DNA from: Telmatactis stephensoni
Taxonomy: Eukaryota > Cnidaria > Anthozoa > Actiniaria > Isophelliidae
Assembly: GCA_029948255.1 (NCBI GenBank)
Contig: JALIZF010001469.1
Location: forward strand, 274,397-338,396
DNA: 64,000 nucleotides
Reading direction: 5' to 3'
In this document: piece by piece, positions 34,200 to 44,800 of the stretch
How positions within the stretch are numbered: position 1 is the stretch's first letter
Layout: every line of letters starts with the position of its first letter
Position numbers and translations under genes: made by a program
Notes under the pieces: generated by a model
The model's input: only the letters and a program-made list of their open reading frames with translations
Told to the model about the DNA's origin: nothing
Databases searched by the model: none

Positions 34200-36741
34200 T
34201 ATCACCTCCCTGAGCTGTAGTTGGTCGGAGATGAATATATATTCTCCGACAGGTGTGACCACCACCACGTACCGCAAGTTTCAGCTAATCCTAATTAGAT
34301 TATTATTTTATCTGCTCTGGAAGAAGATTGTGGCCTGTAGTGCCAGACCTGCTTTCAATCATCATTTTATAAATCCTTTTACCTTTTTTAAGGATTCGCA
34401 AGAACTTGTTATCTATAGAGATAGATTTTAAAGTCTCTTTTTAGTGTATCACATCTAGAGTTCAACAACAGCAACCATCAAGAGATTTCTAATTATAGGA
34501 GTCAGTGAAATGTTGTAAAATGTTAAATGTATCTGCTATTAGAGATCCAAACAAAAAATTGTAAAAGTCTGTTTTTTATCTATAGTTAAAGCAAGTCGAT
34601 CAGCAGTCCAGCACCAAGCTGTTCTCCCAGGAAGTCGACGATGCGCCCTTTACCCCTTCTCTCCATGTGCCCCGTTATAAAGATATTAATTCACCATTCT
34701 TGTAGCTAAAGTTACATCTCGTGTATTTCCAAGCGACTTGCACATATTATAATCACAAAGTGCTTTACCTGCATGCACTCTAAGATTTTCATCGCTAGAC
34801 GTCCACTTACAGCTCAGCGTCAGATAGCGGAAAGTTGCAGAAAACAATTACAGCGTGTAACAGCGTCTTACAGGTATTTTACTGAGAGATTTTCGTCTCT
34901 AGTCCTCTTACATGGTCTCCTACGTCAGCGTTTTTGAAAGTTCTGTTCTTTAGATCATCAAGTAAGCGCCAACTTTCTGCCAACATAAGATCATAACACC
35001 ACCATCAATTATAAACCTACCTGGATAACTTCCCATTAAAAATAGGTTAGGTTTATATCATGCCATCAAGCCCTCTAAAGTACTTCACAAAGTATCTTAA
35101 ACATCTCAATTTGTCTTAAATCACTGGTTGCGGTTTTTTGTAGAAATTGCTTAATAAAAATCACAATTATGACCCTTTTTATTTCAACGGAAGATGGTTG
35201 TTAGAATCAGTGGAAACACGTCATGAATATAAGATAATATTTCGCGATAGTCTATAAGAATCGAAGCATCTGGAAATGAGATTTCTTTAGAGGGGAATAG
35301 TGTCAGTCAACGCAGTGAAAGTCGATCTTTATTTTGATAAGAAGAATACCTTAGATCACTTCCTTTGCACCTGGAAAACTATAAAAGGTAAACTCGTTCA
35401 GTTGCCATAAATGACATGAGTTCAGATGGAAAGCCTCTCAAATGGGAAATGAGTGTTCAAATAACTAAGCTACTCACACAAGTGAAAGTGATGGAGTCAT
35501 AGGGCAAGCTCTGATGTTTCGTTCCTTGGCCAAGAATATGGTGCGCAGTTAATAAGGTAACTTGTTTTTAAAATTCTACTATAAAATCGATCCAAATGGA
35601 ATTGACTTTCAAGTCTGTGTTTCATACGAAATAAACGTACCATCCATGGCACGGTTTCCCGTTTTATAAAACTTGCGCGATTCCGGCACCAATAATCGTA
35701 AAGTCTTAGTCAGTAATATCCTTTTTACAACCTAATCTTAGAGGGACATAAACTCGACAAAATAAGATTAAATGGTATATTTTAAAAACAGATATCATTT
35801 TCCGTGCGTTTGTACTTTAACAGATACACAGATGCCGCCAGGATGTGGTGAGAACATAAAAGTATACGCCACGGGACTGTGAAGTCGAGCTAATGATACT
35901 AATTCTGGAAATTACTGGAAATTATTTGTGTAGCAACCTCTGTTCGATATCTTCTGTTGAACCAGATCGATACACACATGATAAAACTAACTGCATGGCT
36001 CTTGTATATAGAACCTGGAAGTTCAGATTAATTCAATGAAACTATACCGAGCTTATCTTGTATTGATACAAAAAAGGACTAGCCTGGACCGTGTTCACTT
36101 CAATGGGTCGTTTTGTGGTAATTACGTCTGTCGCAGTGTTCTCGTTCTAAATGATCAATGGACTAGTACACTTCAGAAACTTAAATGTATTGCCTATCTT
36201 TGACCAGTCATAATTTCAGACAACAAAGGTTTTGTCGATCGATGGGAATGTCGATAGAAATATTATTTCGAATTTCCATCTTCATTTTTCCGAATGAATC
36301 ATTACTATTTTCAAGTATTTGTTGTGTTACACACCCCCAAACATTTAATCGAGCATCGGTTGATTAATTATCAGCAATTTGAAATCGAAAACAGCAGCTT
36401 TATAACGAAAGTACATACCTTGTGACGTCTGATTCACGTAAACTAATTTTGAGACTGGTAGCGTCCTCTCGCAGCAGCAACCTCTACAGTTTGATTGAGT
36501 ATACTAGGTAGATCGGTTTTTAGACCGAAAACGGTCGCTCGCGACGCCAACTAAGAGACATCAGCAGTACATCGGCAGCACACATCTACGCCTTGTGTTC
36601 CTAAGCTTGCTTTTCTCTTGCTCGACATCTTCCAGAGTGTTTATATCACAGTACAGAGACATAAGCGATCGTTTTATATTGCTTTTATAAAATATTTTTC
36701 GACGTTTTCGTGCGAGCCATGTCTCTGCCTCTGATATAAAC
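34200..36741. other. gene-free stretch upstream of the second GPCR
   Basis: No gene supported. A 5' non-coding exon of the GPCR at 37255 may lie here, because that gene has an acceptor just before its ATG, but several donor-like sites exist and none can be preferred. Confidence 0.35.
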
Positions 36742-36819
36742 ATGGTAGCCAGCCAATCAGCACACGTGTTATATCTCAAATTTGAGACATAACACGTGTG
36801 CTGATTGGTTGGCTACCAT
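36742..36819. mobile_element. 78-bp palindrome with no loop
   Basis: Two 39-base arms with two mismatches meet at AAATTT. The arm reads ATGGTAGCCAGCCAATCAGC then ACACGTGTTATATCTCAAA. Each arm has an E-box (CACGTG) and an inverted CCAAT box (ATTGG/CCAAT). It lies about 430 bases upstream of the second GPCR's acceptor. It could be a MITE core or a cruciform-prone regulatory sequence. Confidence 0.85.
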
Positions 36820-37240
36820 TTTATAAACATATATATAAAAGATATCCTAAATCCTATTAGAAATTATTGAATAGCTTTTCAAATATATTATCATGACTCA
36901 AGGATATATATATAGCTATATATATAGTTAACTCCACAAACAATGACCCTTTCATAATCACTAAATCACTGAGCATATAGAAGCCTGTCCCAAATTGAAC
37001 AGTAGAAATTTGTTCATTAGATGATTTAAAAAAGAGCATGCACTTGGACTTTTCAAACAGTGACTTAGACACATTTTGGAATTAATCAAGACGCAATTGT
37101 AGGCATTCATAAGACAAAGCATATGAAAATCCAATTATTACTAGTGTGTCCGAGGGTCATTTTGTCCTAAGCTTGCGTTTAATGTTTCGAAAGCGTCAAT
37201 GCTTGTGCAATAAGCTATATATAAATTTCATTTTTGTTTT

Positions 37241-37251
37241 CTGTATTACAG
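37241..37251 (+). promoter_or_regulatory. probable splice acceptor directly before the GPCR start
   Basis: A pyrimidine-rich run (TTTTTGTTTTCTGTATTACAG, from about 37231) ends in AG at 37250-37251. The ATG of the receptor follows three bases later. This suggests an upstream untranslated exon with the whole coding region in the next exon, a common GPCR gene layout. Confidence 0.65.
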
Positions 37252-37254
37252 ATC

Positions 37255-38877
37255 ATGAACAGTTCAAACGTACCGAATTCCACCAGGAGTCCCGCAGGAT
37301 GTCAATGGTTGCCACCAGACCAGCCTACCTCTGTCAGCCTCTCCGTTTCTTACGGTGTTGTTCTGGTACTAGCAGTTATCGGAAACTCTTTAGCCATCAA
37401 CTACGCGCGAACCAATAGCAGAATAAAATCCAATGTCTTCAACCTCTTTCTTATTTGTATGGCAACCGCTGACATTGTCGATGTGCTGTTCGTGGCTCCA
37501 CTTCACTGGATTTACTTCTTTTTTGGGAATAAATGGATTGGGGGAATCGTTGGTAGCTTTACCTGTAAATTTAGTTACTTTGCAGTAGATGTGTCAATCT
37601 TTGCGTCGGTGTTTACATTGGTTGCAATAACGCTGGACAGGTACTTTGCTGTTTGTTATATGAAATATATTCCATTGTCGCGTGTCAAGACACGGTTTAT
37701 AATAATTGGTATATGGGCGACGTCCTGTCTTCTATCGTCGATCCAGCTGTACAAGTTCCAGATTACAACATTTCGGGGACAGTCGTATTGTGGATCGTTT
37801 TGGAATAACAATGATCCAGAAAAGGCTGAAGAAGCTGCCAAATATGAGGTGACTATTAAATTCGCAGTCTCTTACGGAATACCGCTGGTGTTAATGATTG
37901 TCTTGTATAGCCTCATTATACGTAAACTTCGAATGCGACTCCACTCATGTGCAGTCGAGGCCAATGCGGAACTTCAACAACGAATAGCGCATCAGAACCG
38001 ACCACTTGTCGAAATGTTCATTACCTTGGTGATCATATTCGCCATTTGTTGGTTCCCCGTCCACGTCAACCATATGCTTATTGCCTTTGATTATCAGACT
38101 TACCTCTGTCTTCCTACGGCAGTCCCACTGGTCTTTTATTTGCTGGCACATGCCAATGCAGCCATTAATCCACTGCTGTACTTCATATTCATTAGCGGAT
38201 TCAGAAAAGAGCTCAAGAAAAACGCAAAAATCATATGCGGATGGGCTACAAAGAGAGAAGAATCAAGCTCAGGGCTATCACGGCTTTTTAGATCACGAAG
38301 TCCATCACTTAGGAAACGGAATCAAACTTATAAGGGCAATTGTAATAATCACCGTCAAAATACAACCGCTGGCCAGAACCCTGAGAACCCTACTCCTCCC
38401 ACTCCTGATCTTCTTCTAAAACCACCTTTTTCAAACACAGCTGGCTCAACAAATTGTGGGCTTTCTATAGAAGCTGAAATTAATTTTATTGGGAAGAATG
38501 CAACAATTCAAGATCGTCCAAATTCCTTTCCTCCACTACAAGTAGAGAGAGGCCTGGAAATAGAGAACATGGATTGTTCAACAATTCAAGGTGAACCAGA
38601 CCCTTCTCCTCCACTACAAGTTGAGAGAATCCTGGAAATAGAGGACATTGACTGGTTAAGAATTCAAAGTCAACCAGACCCCTCTTTCCCACTACAAGTA
38701 GAAAGTGGCCTTGGAAGAGAGAACATGATTTGGATATTACGACGCAAAAAAGAATCACTATGTTCCTCAAAAAGTTTGAATGTCGATAGTCACGTGAACA
38801 GGGGATACAGTATTGATAATAACAATAGGAATTCAAAGTCCTCCTCGTTGCCATGGAAACTAAGTACATTTGTATAA
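37255..38877 (+). CDS. rhodopsin-like (class A) G protein-coupled receptor with repeat-bearing C-terminal tail
   Basis: A 540-residue seven-helix receptor with canonical landmarks: N-glycosylation sequons at N2 and N8; GN in helix 1 (N44); D73 in helix 2; Cys104 and Cys179 for the extracellular disulfide; DRY at 128-130; W154 in helix 4; P210 and Y218 in helix 5; CWFP at 265-268; NPLLY at 305-309; and helix 8 starting GFRKEL. Unlike the first GPCR in the window, every activation motif is intact. The pattern fits neuropeptide/hormone receptors; the ligand is unknown. The cytoplasmic tail is long (about 225 residues) and contains three consecutive 26-residue repeats (418-495, core PPLQVE). I chose the ATG at 37255 because the open frame to its left has no ATG and contains the splice acceptor; the coding region is then a single exon. 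The tail bears an RS-rich patch (SRLFRSRSPSLRKR, 342-355), a candidate kinase or arrestin site. Confidence 0.93.
   Translation: MNSSNVPNSTRSPAGCQWLPPDQPTSVSLSVSYGVVLVLAVIGNSLAINYARTNSRIKSNVFNLFLICMATADIVDVLFVAPLHWIYFFFGNKWIGGIVGSFTCKFSYFAVDVSIFASVFTLVAITLDRYFAVCYMKYIPLSRVKTRFIIIGIWATSCLLSSIQLYKFQITTFRGQSYCGSFWNNNDPEKAEEAAKYEVTIKFAVSYGIPLVLMIVLYSLIIRKLRMRLHSCAVEANAELQQRIAHQNRPLVEMFITLVIIFAICWFPVHVNHMLIAFDYQTYLCLPTAVPLVFYLLAHANAAINPLLYFIFISGFRKELKKNAKIICGWATKREESSSGLSRLFRSRSPSLRKRNQTYKGNCNNHRQNTTAGQNPENPTPPTPDLLLKPPFSNTAGSTNCGLSIEAEINFIGKNATIQDRPNSFPPLQVERGLEIENMDCSTIQGEPDPSPPLQVERILEIEDIDWLRIQSQPDPSFPLQVESGLGRENMIWILRRKKESLCSSKSLNVDSHVNRGYSIDNNNRNSKSSSLPWKLSTFV
38506..38739 (+). repeat. three 78-bp tandem repeats inside the GPCR coding sequence
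   Basis: Three head-to-tail units of exactly 78 bases each keep the reading frame (26 residues per unit, starting IQ, core PPLQVER/FPLQVES, then GLEIEN-like acidic residues). Divergence rises in the third copy. The unit is unrelated in sequence to the 78-bp minisatellite near 44.8 kb. Confidence 0.9.
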
Positions 38878-39136
38878 AAAAAACTGCAACGGGCTCGTGA
38901 CAAAGTTATTTTCATTTTAGCGGAAGGGCCAGTTCGCTATAACTGTGATTCAAGCACGTGGAACAATCCTGAAGCAGTAAACTGTAAGTACTTGGTGTAT
39001 GCAGCACCAGTTGTATCAATCACCAGTTGATATGCAATTTATTTGATACCCTTGGTGTTACATACAATTATTGTTGCATACACCAAGTATTTACTCAGTA
39101 AATTCCTGCATGATTATGAGTAGTTTTTCTTAAGGT
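38878..39136. other. 3' flank of the GPCR
   Basis: No gene. No AATAAA within 200 bases of the stop was recognised. A pair of CACCAAGTA/TACTTGGTGTATGCA words (38990-39090) makes a weak inverted repeat. Confidence 0.35.
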
Positions 39137-39448
39137 CACTGGGAATTCTTGCCCATTTTCTATGATAGGAAATATCTAGGAAATTGCATTTTCCTATTAT
39201 AGGAACTGGACAAATATTTCCTACATATTTTCCATAGGAAATTGTATTTTCGTACATATTTCCTTTCATAGGAAAATGAAAAGGCATAGGAAATATCTAG
39301 GAAAATGCAATTTCCTATGGTAGGAAATATCCAGGAAATATGTAGGAAAATGTATTTTCCTACATTTTGTCCAGTTCATAGGAAAATATCATAGGAAAAT
39401 GCAATTTCCTAGATATTTCCTATCATAGGAAATGGGCAAAAATTTCCA
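39137..39448 (+). mobile_element. palindromic MITE, family A copy 2
   Basis: Same family as 6700-6971: it begins CACTGGGAATTCTTGCCC and ends GGGCAAAAATTTCC, with the same AGGAAATATCTAGGAAA modules arranged in both orientations, including an AGGAACTGGACAAA block. It is 40 bases longer than copy 1, and its right terminal CAGTG is lost. Different module order between the copies suggests rearrangement within the palindrome. Confidence 0.8.
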
Positions 39449-39639
39449 TTTGGTTGCGTGCATGCGCCTTTGAGTTTCGACGTTAGGCTCGCTTCAAAGC
39501 GACAAAGATATCAGACTTTGATGGTTCACGATTTAAAATAACGGTAATATCTTTGCGCGAAAAAGAGTAAATCTTCAAAAGATCGTTGCATTTTTGAGTT
39601 AGAAAGATAACAAAAATGGAATAGAACTCAATGAATGAA

Positions 39640-39780
39640 TAACACCTTTTCGTGGCCCGTCTATCAGCGCCGCTTAAGTGATCCCAACTTCTAAATGGCC
39701 CCAAAACCAATTCACCACTTAACTGATCCCCGCCACTAAAGTGATCCCCGAATCGCCACTAACATGATGCCCTAGGAAAT
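39640..39780 (+). repeat. short degenerate tandem repeat
   Basis: Units similar to CACTTAA(C/G)TGATCCC or CACTAAAGTGATCCCC recur about four times. Confidence 0.5.
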
Positions 39781-39884
39781 TTGGAACAGGCTGATAATCT
39801 GCTGGGAACTGTACAGTTCATTAGGAAGCTCGACAGAATCTGTATTTTGCGCAAGAAACGAAAATGTTATGCATTTGAAAACTG

Positions 39885-40215
39885 CAGACTCAGTAATGTA
39901 TTGCTCATTAACAGTGCTTGTCTTTTCACTAGTGCACAGGAAAAATCAGATATCTTACACACTATGTAAAAATCATGTCAATATACATTTACATGGTTTT
40001 AACATAGTATGTAAATAATAAGACCATGTAAAAACCATGTCAATACGTTTTACATGGTTCGAAAACCATGTAAATTTTTGAGAGAATTTCTTCTTCTATC
40101 AGTAAACCATGTAAATGTCATGTAAGAGTTAGACCATGTAAATATACGGTAAAAACCATGTAAAAACCAAAGAGAATCCAAGTGCATTATACCATGTAAA
40201 AATCGTGGAAATGCA
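39885..40215 (-). mobile_element. half-copy of the composite minisatellite element
   Basis: It contains one 78-bp-type unit (CAGTAATGTATTGCTCATTA, then CAGTGCTTGTCTTTTCACTAGTG), then a junction (CACAGGAAAAATCAGATATC) and an arm rich in CCATGTAAA words. The junction and arm are the reverse complement of the junction and arm at 44546-44800. This copy therefore shows the opposite side of the same element: single core unit plus right arm. Confidence 0.75.
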
Positions 40216-42617
40216 TAGTAGATATGATTATTCAGTATCAACAACACGCACAAACTCAGTAATGATTTAGAATCTTTACTCATACTCGATCTCGTACTCA
40301 GATCTGAAGTTCGCTTGAACATCAGATCCTAAAATATTTTAGCATTGTATAAAATGATGCCTTAGAACAGAGTTTCTGCAAGGTTTACAAGATAATAACC
40401 AAAACATTTAGAAAAGTCATATCTGCGTGACAATGGTCAAGGCACGCACACGGAAATTATCACGCTTGCCTTCAAACGAGATTAAACATTTCTTGAAAAG
40501 AAATTTTTCCCTTGGTTTAGGATAGATAGATAGAAAGTATTTTGTATAATTTCATTGTGTATTACTGTCCATTATCTAGCGTCATTTGGAGGTCAAAGAA
40601 GAGGTGGTGGTGGCTGGTAATGGCTGAAGTGACCGGCCTTTGATTCTTCTATGTAAAGAGGGGGGGGAGAAAAAAACCAGCTTAAAAACACTTCAAAACA
40701 AGAAAAAAGCATACAAAAAGATGAAAAGACAATATTTACGACAATATTTGCTACATAAGTTTGCCTGGGGTGCCTGTGGTAGTACTAACAAGGAAAACTG
40801 GTATCTAACCAAATTTAACCAATGAACGCTCCGCATTTGATCACATGGTGTTTTTGAATATTGGCGGACACGGCAGCCATTTTCAATTCGAACGTTGAGG
40901 ATGACTCATTAGATGGAGAGTTTTGCTCAATAATTCATTTCTTTTATGCTAAAAGTTTATTCAGATGCCGTCCACTGATGTAAAGAAGATTTAGACAGCT
41001 CTGTAAGCGCAATGAACACAGTTCTTGAAGAAGAATACAGGATTTCAAATATCGAATACCGACTGACTGTGAATGTTTCTCGAAGCTTGTGTGGACTTGA
41101 TTTTGAAGTTGGTAAGTCACATTTATTGTAGTATTACGGTAGAAACAGTACAGGAGTTTAAGAATTGGTTCACTTTGAGGTTTTGGTTCGCCTAAAGATT
41201 ATAAATTTAAGTTTTACGCTGTGTTTATAGTGAGTAAAATTCAAGGATCACGCTCAGATCGAATCCCACCCTGAAAACTACATGTAGTTTCAGTCACAAA
41301 TTAGAGTAGTCTTTCCGGCTTGTTTCGATTGTATTTAAGCTTTTTTAGTTATTGCAAGACTTTATATTATAAACTGCAATGATGAATGATAAAACCAGCA
41401 TTTTTATGCATTTATTTCAACATGAATCTGGCGTGATTCTGTCAGGTATTTGCCGTTTATGAACGAAATTATTTCTGCCAAACATTGTACTTAGTTCCGT
41501 ATATTTGTTGTGGCTTTAAACTATTTTGGGTTAGAAAAGCTGCGAGATCAATTTTAATTTGAATTTTTCCTCGATTATGAAGATTTGCTAACAAATTGGA
41601 ATCTAAGAATTAGAAAACACGACATCACAGCAAAACATTGAAGTTTATAAGTGTACAGTAACTGTGTGCTGGCGAGATGTTATACTTCATTGGTGAATAA
41701 TCCCGGCGAATAATGAATACTTGAATAACAAATCATTATTTTGTTTCAGGTTGACAATACAGAAAGTAACTGTAATAATCAAGAATGGAATGAAATCAAA
41801 TTGTTCAGTAATTACCTTGTATCTATGTGTATCAGATAAGTAATGTAATTTGGCACTATACAAGATTCCATACCCTTTATGGTGATGCACATACTTTGAA
41901 ATGTTTGTATTATTAGCTATTTCAAAAGCTGTTTATGCATTACTAGTTTTTGCCATCATACTTTTACTACTGAGAGTACACAAACGACTACAATGGGAAA
42001 TTGCTGAAGCAGTGTGATGTGGAGTAGTCTTACTGTTTTAAAACCATAGTACTGTTATACTAAAGGCAGTGTTACATTGTGCAATTTTGTGTGCAACTTG
42101 TCTTGCAGTGTCATTTCAACACAAGTTTAACAATTTCAGCATGTAGCATACCCTATGTTGCTACAATCATGACACAAGTATTTGCAATCATTGCAAACAG
42201 AAGAATTTGGAAGTAATTTTCAAATGCAGTATTTTTTTTCTCAGCAGTGCAGGGTATGTTATGTTTTAGTATTGCAGGGGTTTCATTAATAGGTGGTTAC
42301 CGGAGGTTTATTGCCATCTGTTTTTCCATTCACTGCCAGCTATATTTTCTAGTTATACAATATTTTAATTGTAGGACATCTGTATTTCAGACGGCTATCT
42401 TTAGTAGTGGAACCTGCTATTGCTAATGTTAATGAAACCCCTGGTAGTGGTTTATGCCACTTGTTTGACAATGCCATTCCAAGACAAATTGTTGACAAAA
42501 TTGCACCATGTAACAACTCAGGCATGTTATTTAGGCATGTCTTTTTTCCAGAGTGTGAATAAACACATTTAATGTAATTACTCTTTCATCTTAAGACTGT
42601 GAAATTGAGTTTTGGTC
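40216..42617. other. stretch without a proven gene; candidate two-exon transcript
   Basis: Mostly plain AT-rich sequence. At its centre is a candidate first exon with a strong donor (GTTG|GTAAGT, GT at 41112) and a strong acceptor downstream (TTATTTTGTTTCAG, AG at 41748-41749), detailed separately. Confidence 0.35.
40860..42575 (+). ncRNA. candidate two-exon transcript, non-coding or short peptide (weak)
   Basis: Upstream of the donor there is a GCGGACACGGCAGCCATTTT stretch, the kind of CCAT-bearing sequence often found at promoters. The donor (41112) and acceptor (41749) both match strong consensus. In exon 1 the ATG at 41012 opens 33 codons and meets a stop right after the junction. Another frame (ATG at 41074) continues across it for 42 codons in total, to a TAA in exon 2. 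An AATAAA is near 42558. There is no long open frame, so a long non-coding RNA or a 5' part of a gene is possible. Start and end are guesses. Confidence 0.22.
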
Positions 42618-42649
42618 TTCAAGTGATATTGAGGTTTCTTAAAACTTTA

Positions 42650-43096
42650 CGCTGTGTCTATTTGACCGGCAGCTGGTCAATGACCTCGAATTCCTATTTG
42701 ACCGGCAGTTTTCAAATCTTCCAATACTTCCCCGAAAAAACAACAACATTTGTACACCATCTAAAGTATTCTATCTTTATTTAGGAATGGTAAGCGGTTA
42801 CAACTACCATTGTAATGTTTGATTAACTCTATTTGCCTAGCTTCGGCACAGAGTACAACGACCAGGATTGAATTTTTCTGTGTCTTTTGGTCGCTCGTTC
42901 TACTCTGTGCCGGGGCTAGAGAAAAAGAATTAGTTGGACACTACAGCGCTAACTATGACCGCTTACCATTTCTAAATAAAGATAGTGTAGGTGGTGTATG
43001 AATGTTTTATTTGGGGAAATATTGGAAAATTTGAAAACTGCCGGTCAAATATGAATTCGAGGACATTGACCGGCTGCTGGTCAAATAGCCACAGCG
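42650..43096. mobile_element. 447-bp palindromic element with perfect 9-bp target duplication
   Basis: It is bounded by AAAACTTTA on both sides (42641-42649 and 43097-43105). Ends are inverted (CGCTGTGTCTATTTGACC and CGCTGTGGCTATTTGACC) and the symmetry continues through nearly the whole length, including GAATTC, AAATAAAGATA and GGCACAGAGTA blocks, to a centre near 42872. Nine-base duplications with very long inverted repeats are typical of Mutator-like elements. It inserted into element X, whose arm resumes directly after it. Confidence 0.85.
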
Positions 43097-43402
43097 AAAA
43101 CTTTAAGCTTGGTCGTGCTGAGTTTCGCTTGTCATATGACTTCATGGTGAGAAAAATAGGAATTTCAAAATAGGTTGGCAGTTTTAAAGTGAATCTAGAA
43201 TCTTTGATGAAAAGTTGTTTATACCAATGCCACCAACAAATCTGTCTGGAATGGTTGGATTTTATTCTTTGCTGAAGAAGAAAATAGAAACATTCAAATG
43301 CTTGCCCTGGTCACTTGACCTTCTTTGCTAATTATTTCAAACAGATTAATGTTGGTGTCACAGAGAGTGACCTTTGTAGACCTCTTGTAGCATGTTGGAA
43401 TT

Positions 43403-43484
43403 CAGCTCAATCTGGGGGACAAAACAATGAATTTTAATTCTCAAGAAAGCAAAAGTATATTGTTTTGTCCCCCAGATTGAGCTG
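43403..43484. mobile_element. 82-bp palindromic MITE nested in element X
   Basis: CAGCTCAATCTGGGGGACAA at the left is exactly mirrored at the right; arms are about 26 bases with a roughly 30-base AT-rich loop. Flanking bases give no clear target duplication. Confidence 0.85.
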
Positions 43485-44080
43485 ATCTAATGTCATGTGC
43501 AATGAATCTATAGGTCCAAACATTGTTTATCCACCTAAAAACTGCCACCCATTTTGAAATTCCTATTTTTCTCACCATGAAGTCACGTGACCACCAAAAC
43601 TCAGCATGACCAAACTTATAATTTTAAGGAACCTAAATATCACTTCAGGATTAATGTATGATGTAAAATGTCATTTAGGGCTCTTGAATCTACATATTTT
43701 GATACTGGCAAATTCAAAAATGAACATACTGTAATGTTGTTTTAGTACAATTATTTGCACCTTGGTTGCTAGAGTCCAGAAACATTATGCAAATTGTTTA
43801 TTGTTCTCTACAGAAATGTTGCATGTTTGCATGATTTTTCTGTTATTCCACAACTTACCCAAATATCCTAAGATACTAATTTTTAGCAGGATTTTCAGTT
43901 TTGTGTAATATGTTTGTTTCTACAATCAGCATCCTAAGGTAATTTTAAGTTTGCCAAAAAATAGCAGTGTTACTGCTTTGAGACATTTGACATCTATTAA
44001 ACAGTGTTCCATTCAAAGTAGTTTCCTTGTTTTTAAATACTTAAGATTTTTTGGTGTTTAAAAATATCCATATAGTCTGT

Positions 44081-44545
44081 ACATGGTTTGCCTGCAAGAA
44101 ATACATGGGTTTTATAGGGTTTTTACAGGGTTTCGTGGGGGATTTACATGGTTTGTCTGCACGAAATACACGGGTTTCACAGGGTTTTTACATGGTTTCG
44201 TGGAGAATTTACATGGTTTGCCTGTATAAAATACATGGGTTTCACAGGGTTTTTACAGGGTTTCATGAAGGATTTACATGGTTTGTCTGCACGAAATACA
44301 TGGGTCTTACAGGGATTTTACATGATTTTGTGAGGGATTTACATGGTTTGCCTGTATAAAATACATGGGTTTCACAGGGTTTTTACAGGGTTTCATAGAG
44401 GATTTACATGGTTTGTTTGCATAATTTACATGGATTTTACTGTATTTTTACATGGTTTCTTGGAGGAATTACATGGTTTGCCTGCACAAAATACATGGGT
44501 TTAACAGAGTTTTTACAGGGTTTTCACAGGGTTTTGTGGAAGATT
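44081..44545 (+). repeat. 65-bp minisatellite, about 7 copies
   Basis: Units start ACATGGTTTG(C/T)CTG at 44081, 44146, 44211, 44276, 44341, 44406 and 44471, exactly 65 bases apart. The last unit carries an extra 11 bases (duplicated TTTTCACAGGG). Units alternate between two subtypes (TGCCTGTATAAAA and TGTCTGCACGAAA), which suggests amplification as a 130-bp dimer. Open frames across it are artefacts of the repeat. Confidence 0.93.
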
Positions 44546-44800
44546 TACATGCTTTGTGAACCAAAAAATACATGGATTTGACATAGTATTTACACTATTA
44601 ATGATGGTTTTTACACAGTTACCATGAGTTTTACATAATTTTTACATGATATTGTTACATGGTTTTTACATGACCATTGTACTTTTACATACCCTGTAAA
44701 AGTACCATACCTATGTAAATTTCAATTTACTGTATCTTTACATGGTTTTGACATGATTTTTACATAGTGTGTAAGATATCTGATTTTTCCTGTGGTGACA
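44546..44800 (+). repeat. diverged TTTTTACATGG arm plus junction
   Basis: TTTACATGG-like words continue without a fixed period. The segment ends with TTTTTACATAGTGTGTAAGA and TATCTGATTTTTCCTGTG, which is found reverse-complemented at 39930-39975. It joins the 65-bp and 78-bp arrays. Confidence 0.8.

Larger units (their letters stand above)
42618..43650. mobile_element. foldback element X, host of two nested insertions
   Basis: The ends (CTTCAAGTGATATTGAGG near 42618 and the complement of CCTGAAGTGATATTTAGG near 43635-43650) are inverted. A further arm block containing GACTTCATGGTGAGAAAAAT (43138-43157) pairs with ATTTTTCTCACCATGAAGTC near 43561-43580. Element X is split by a 447-bp element at 42650-43096 and carries a small palindrome at 43403-43484. 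Its inner part is unique AT-rich sequence. No transposase is present. Confidence 0.75.

Noticed and set aside
37234..37254. Extra seven codons at the start of the second GPCR
   Set aside because: This part begins with TTG and contains the splice acceptor AG at 37250-37251; the first ATG is at 37255.
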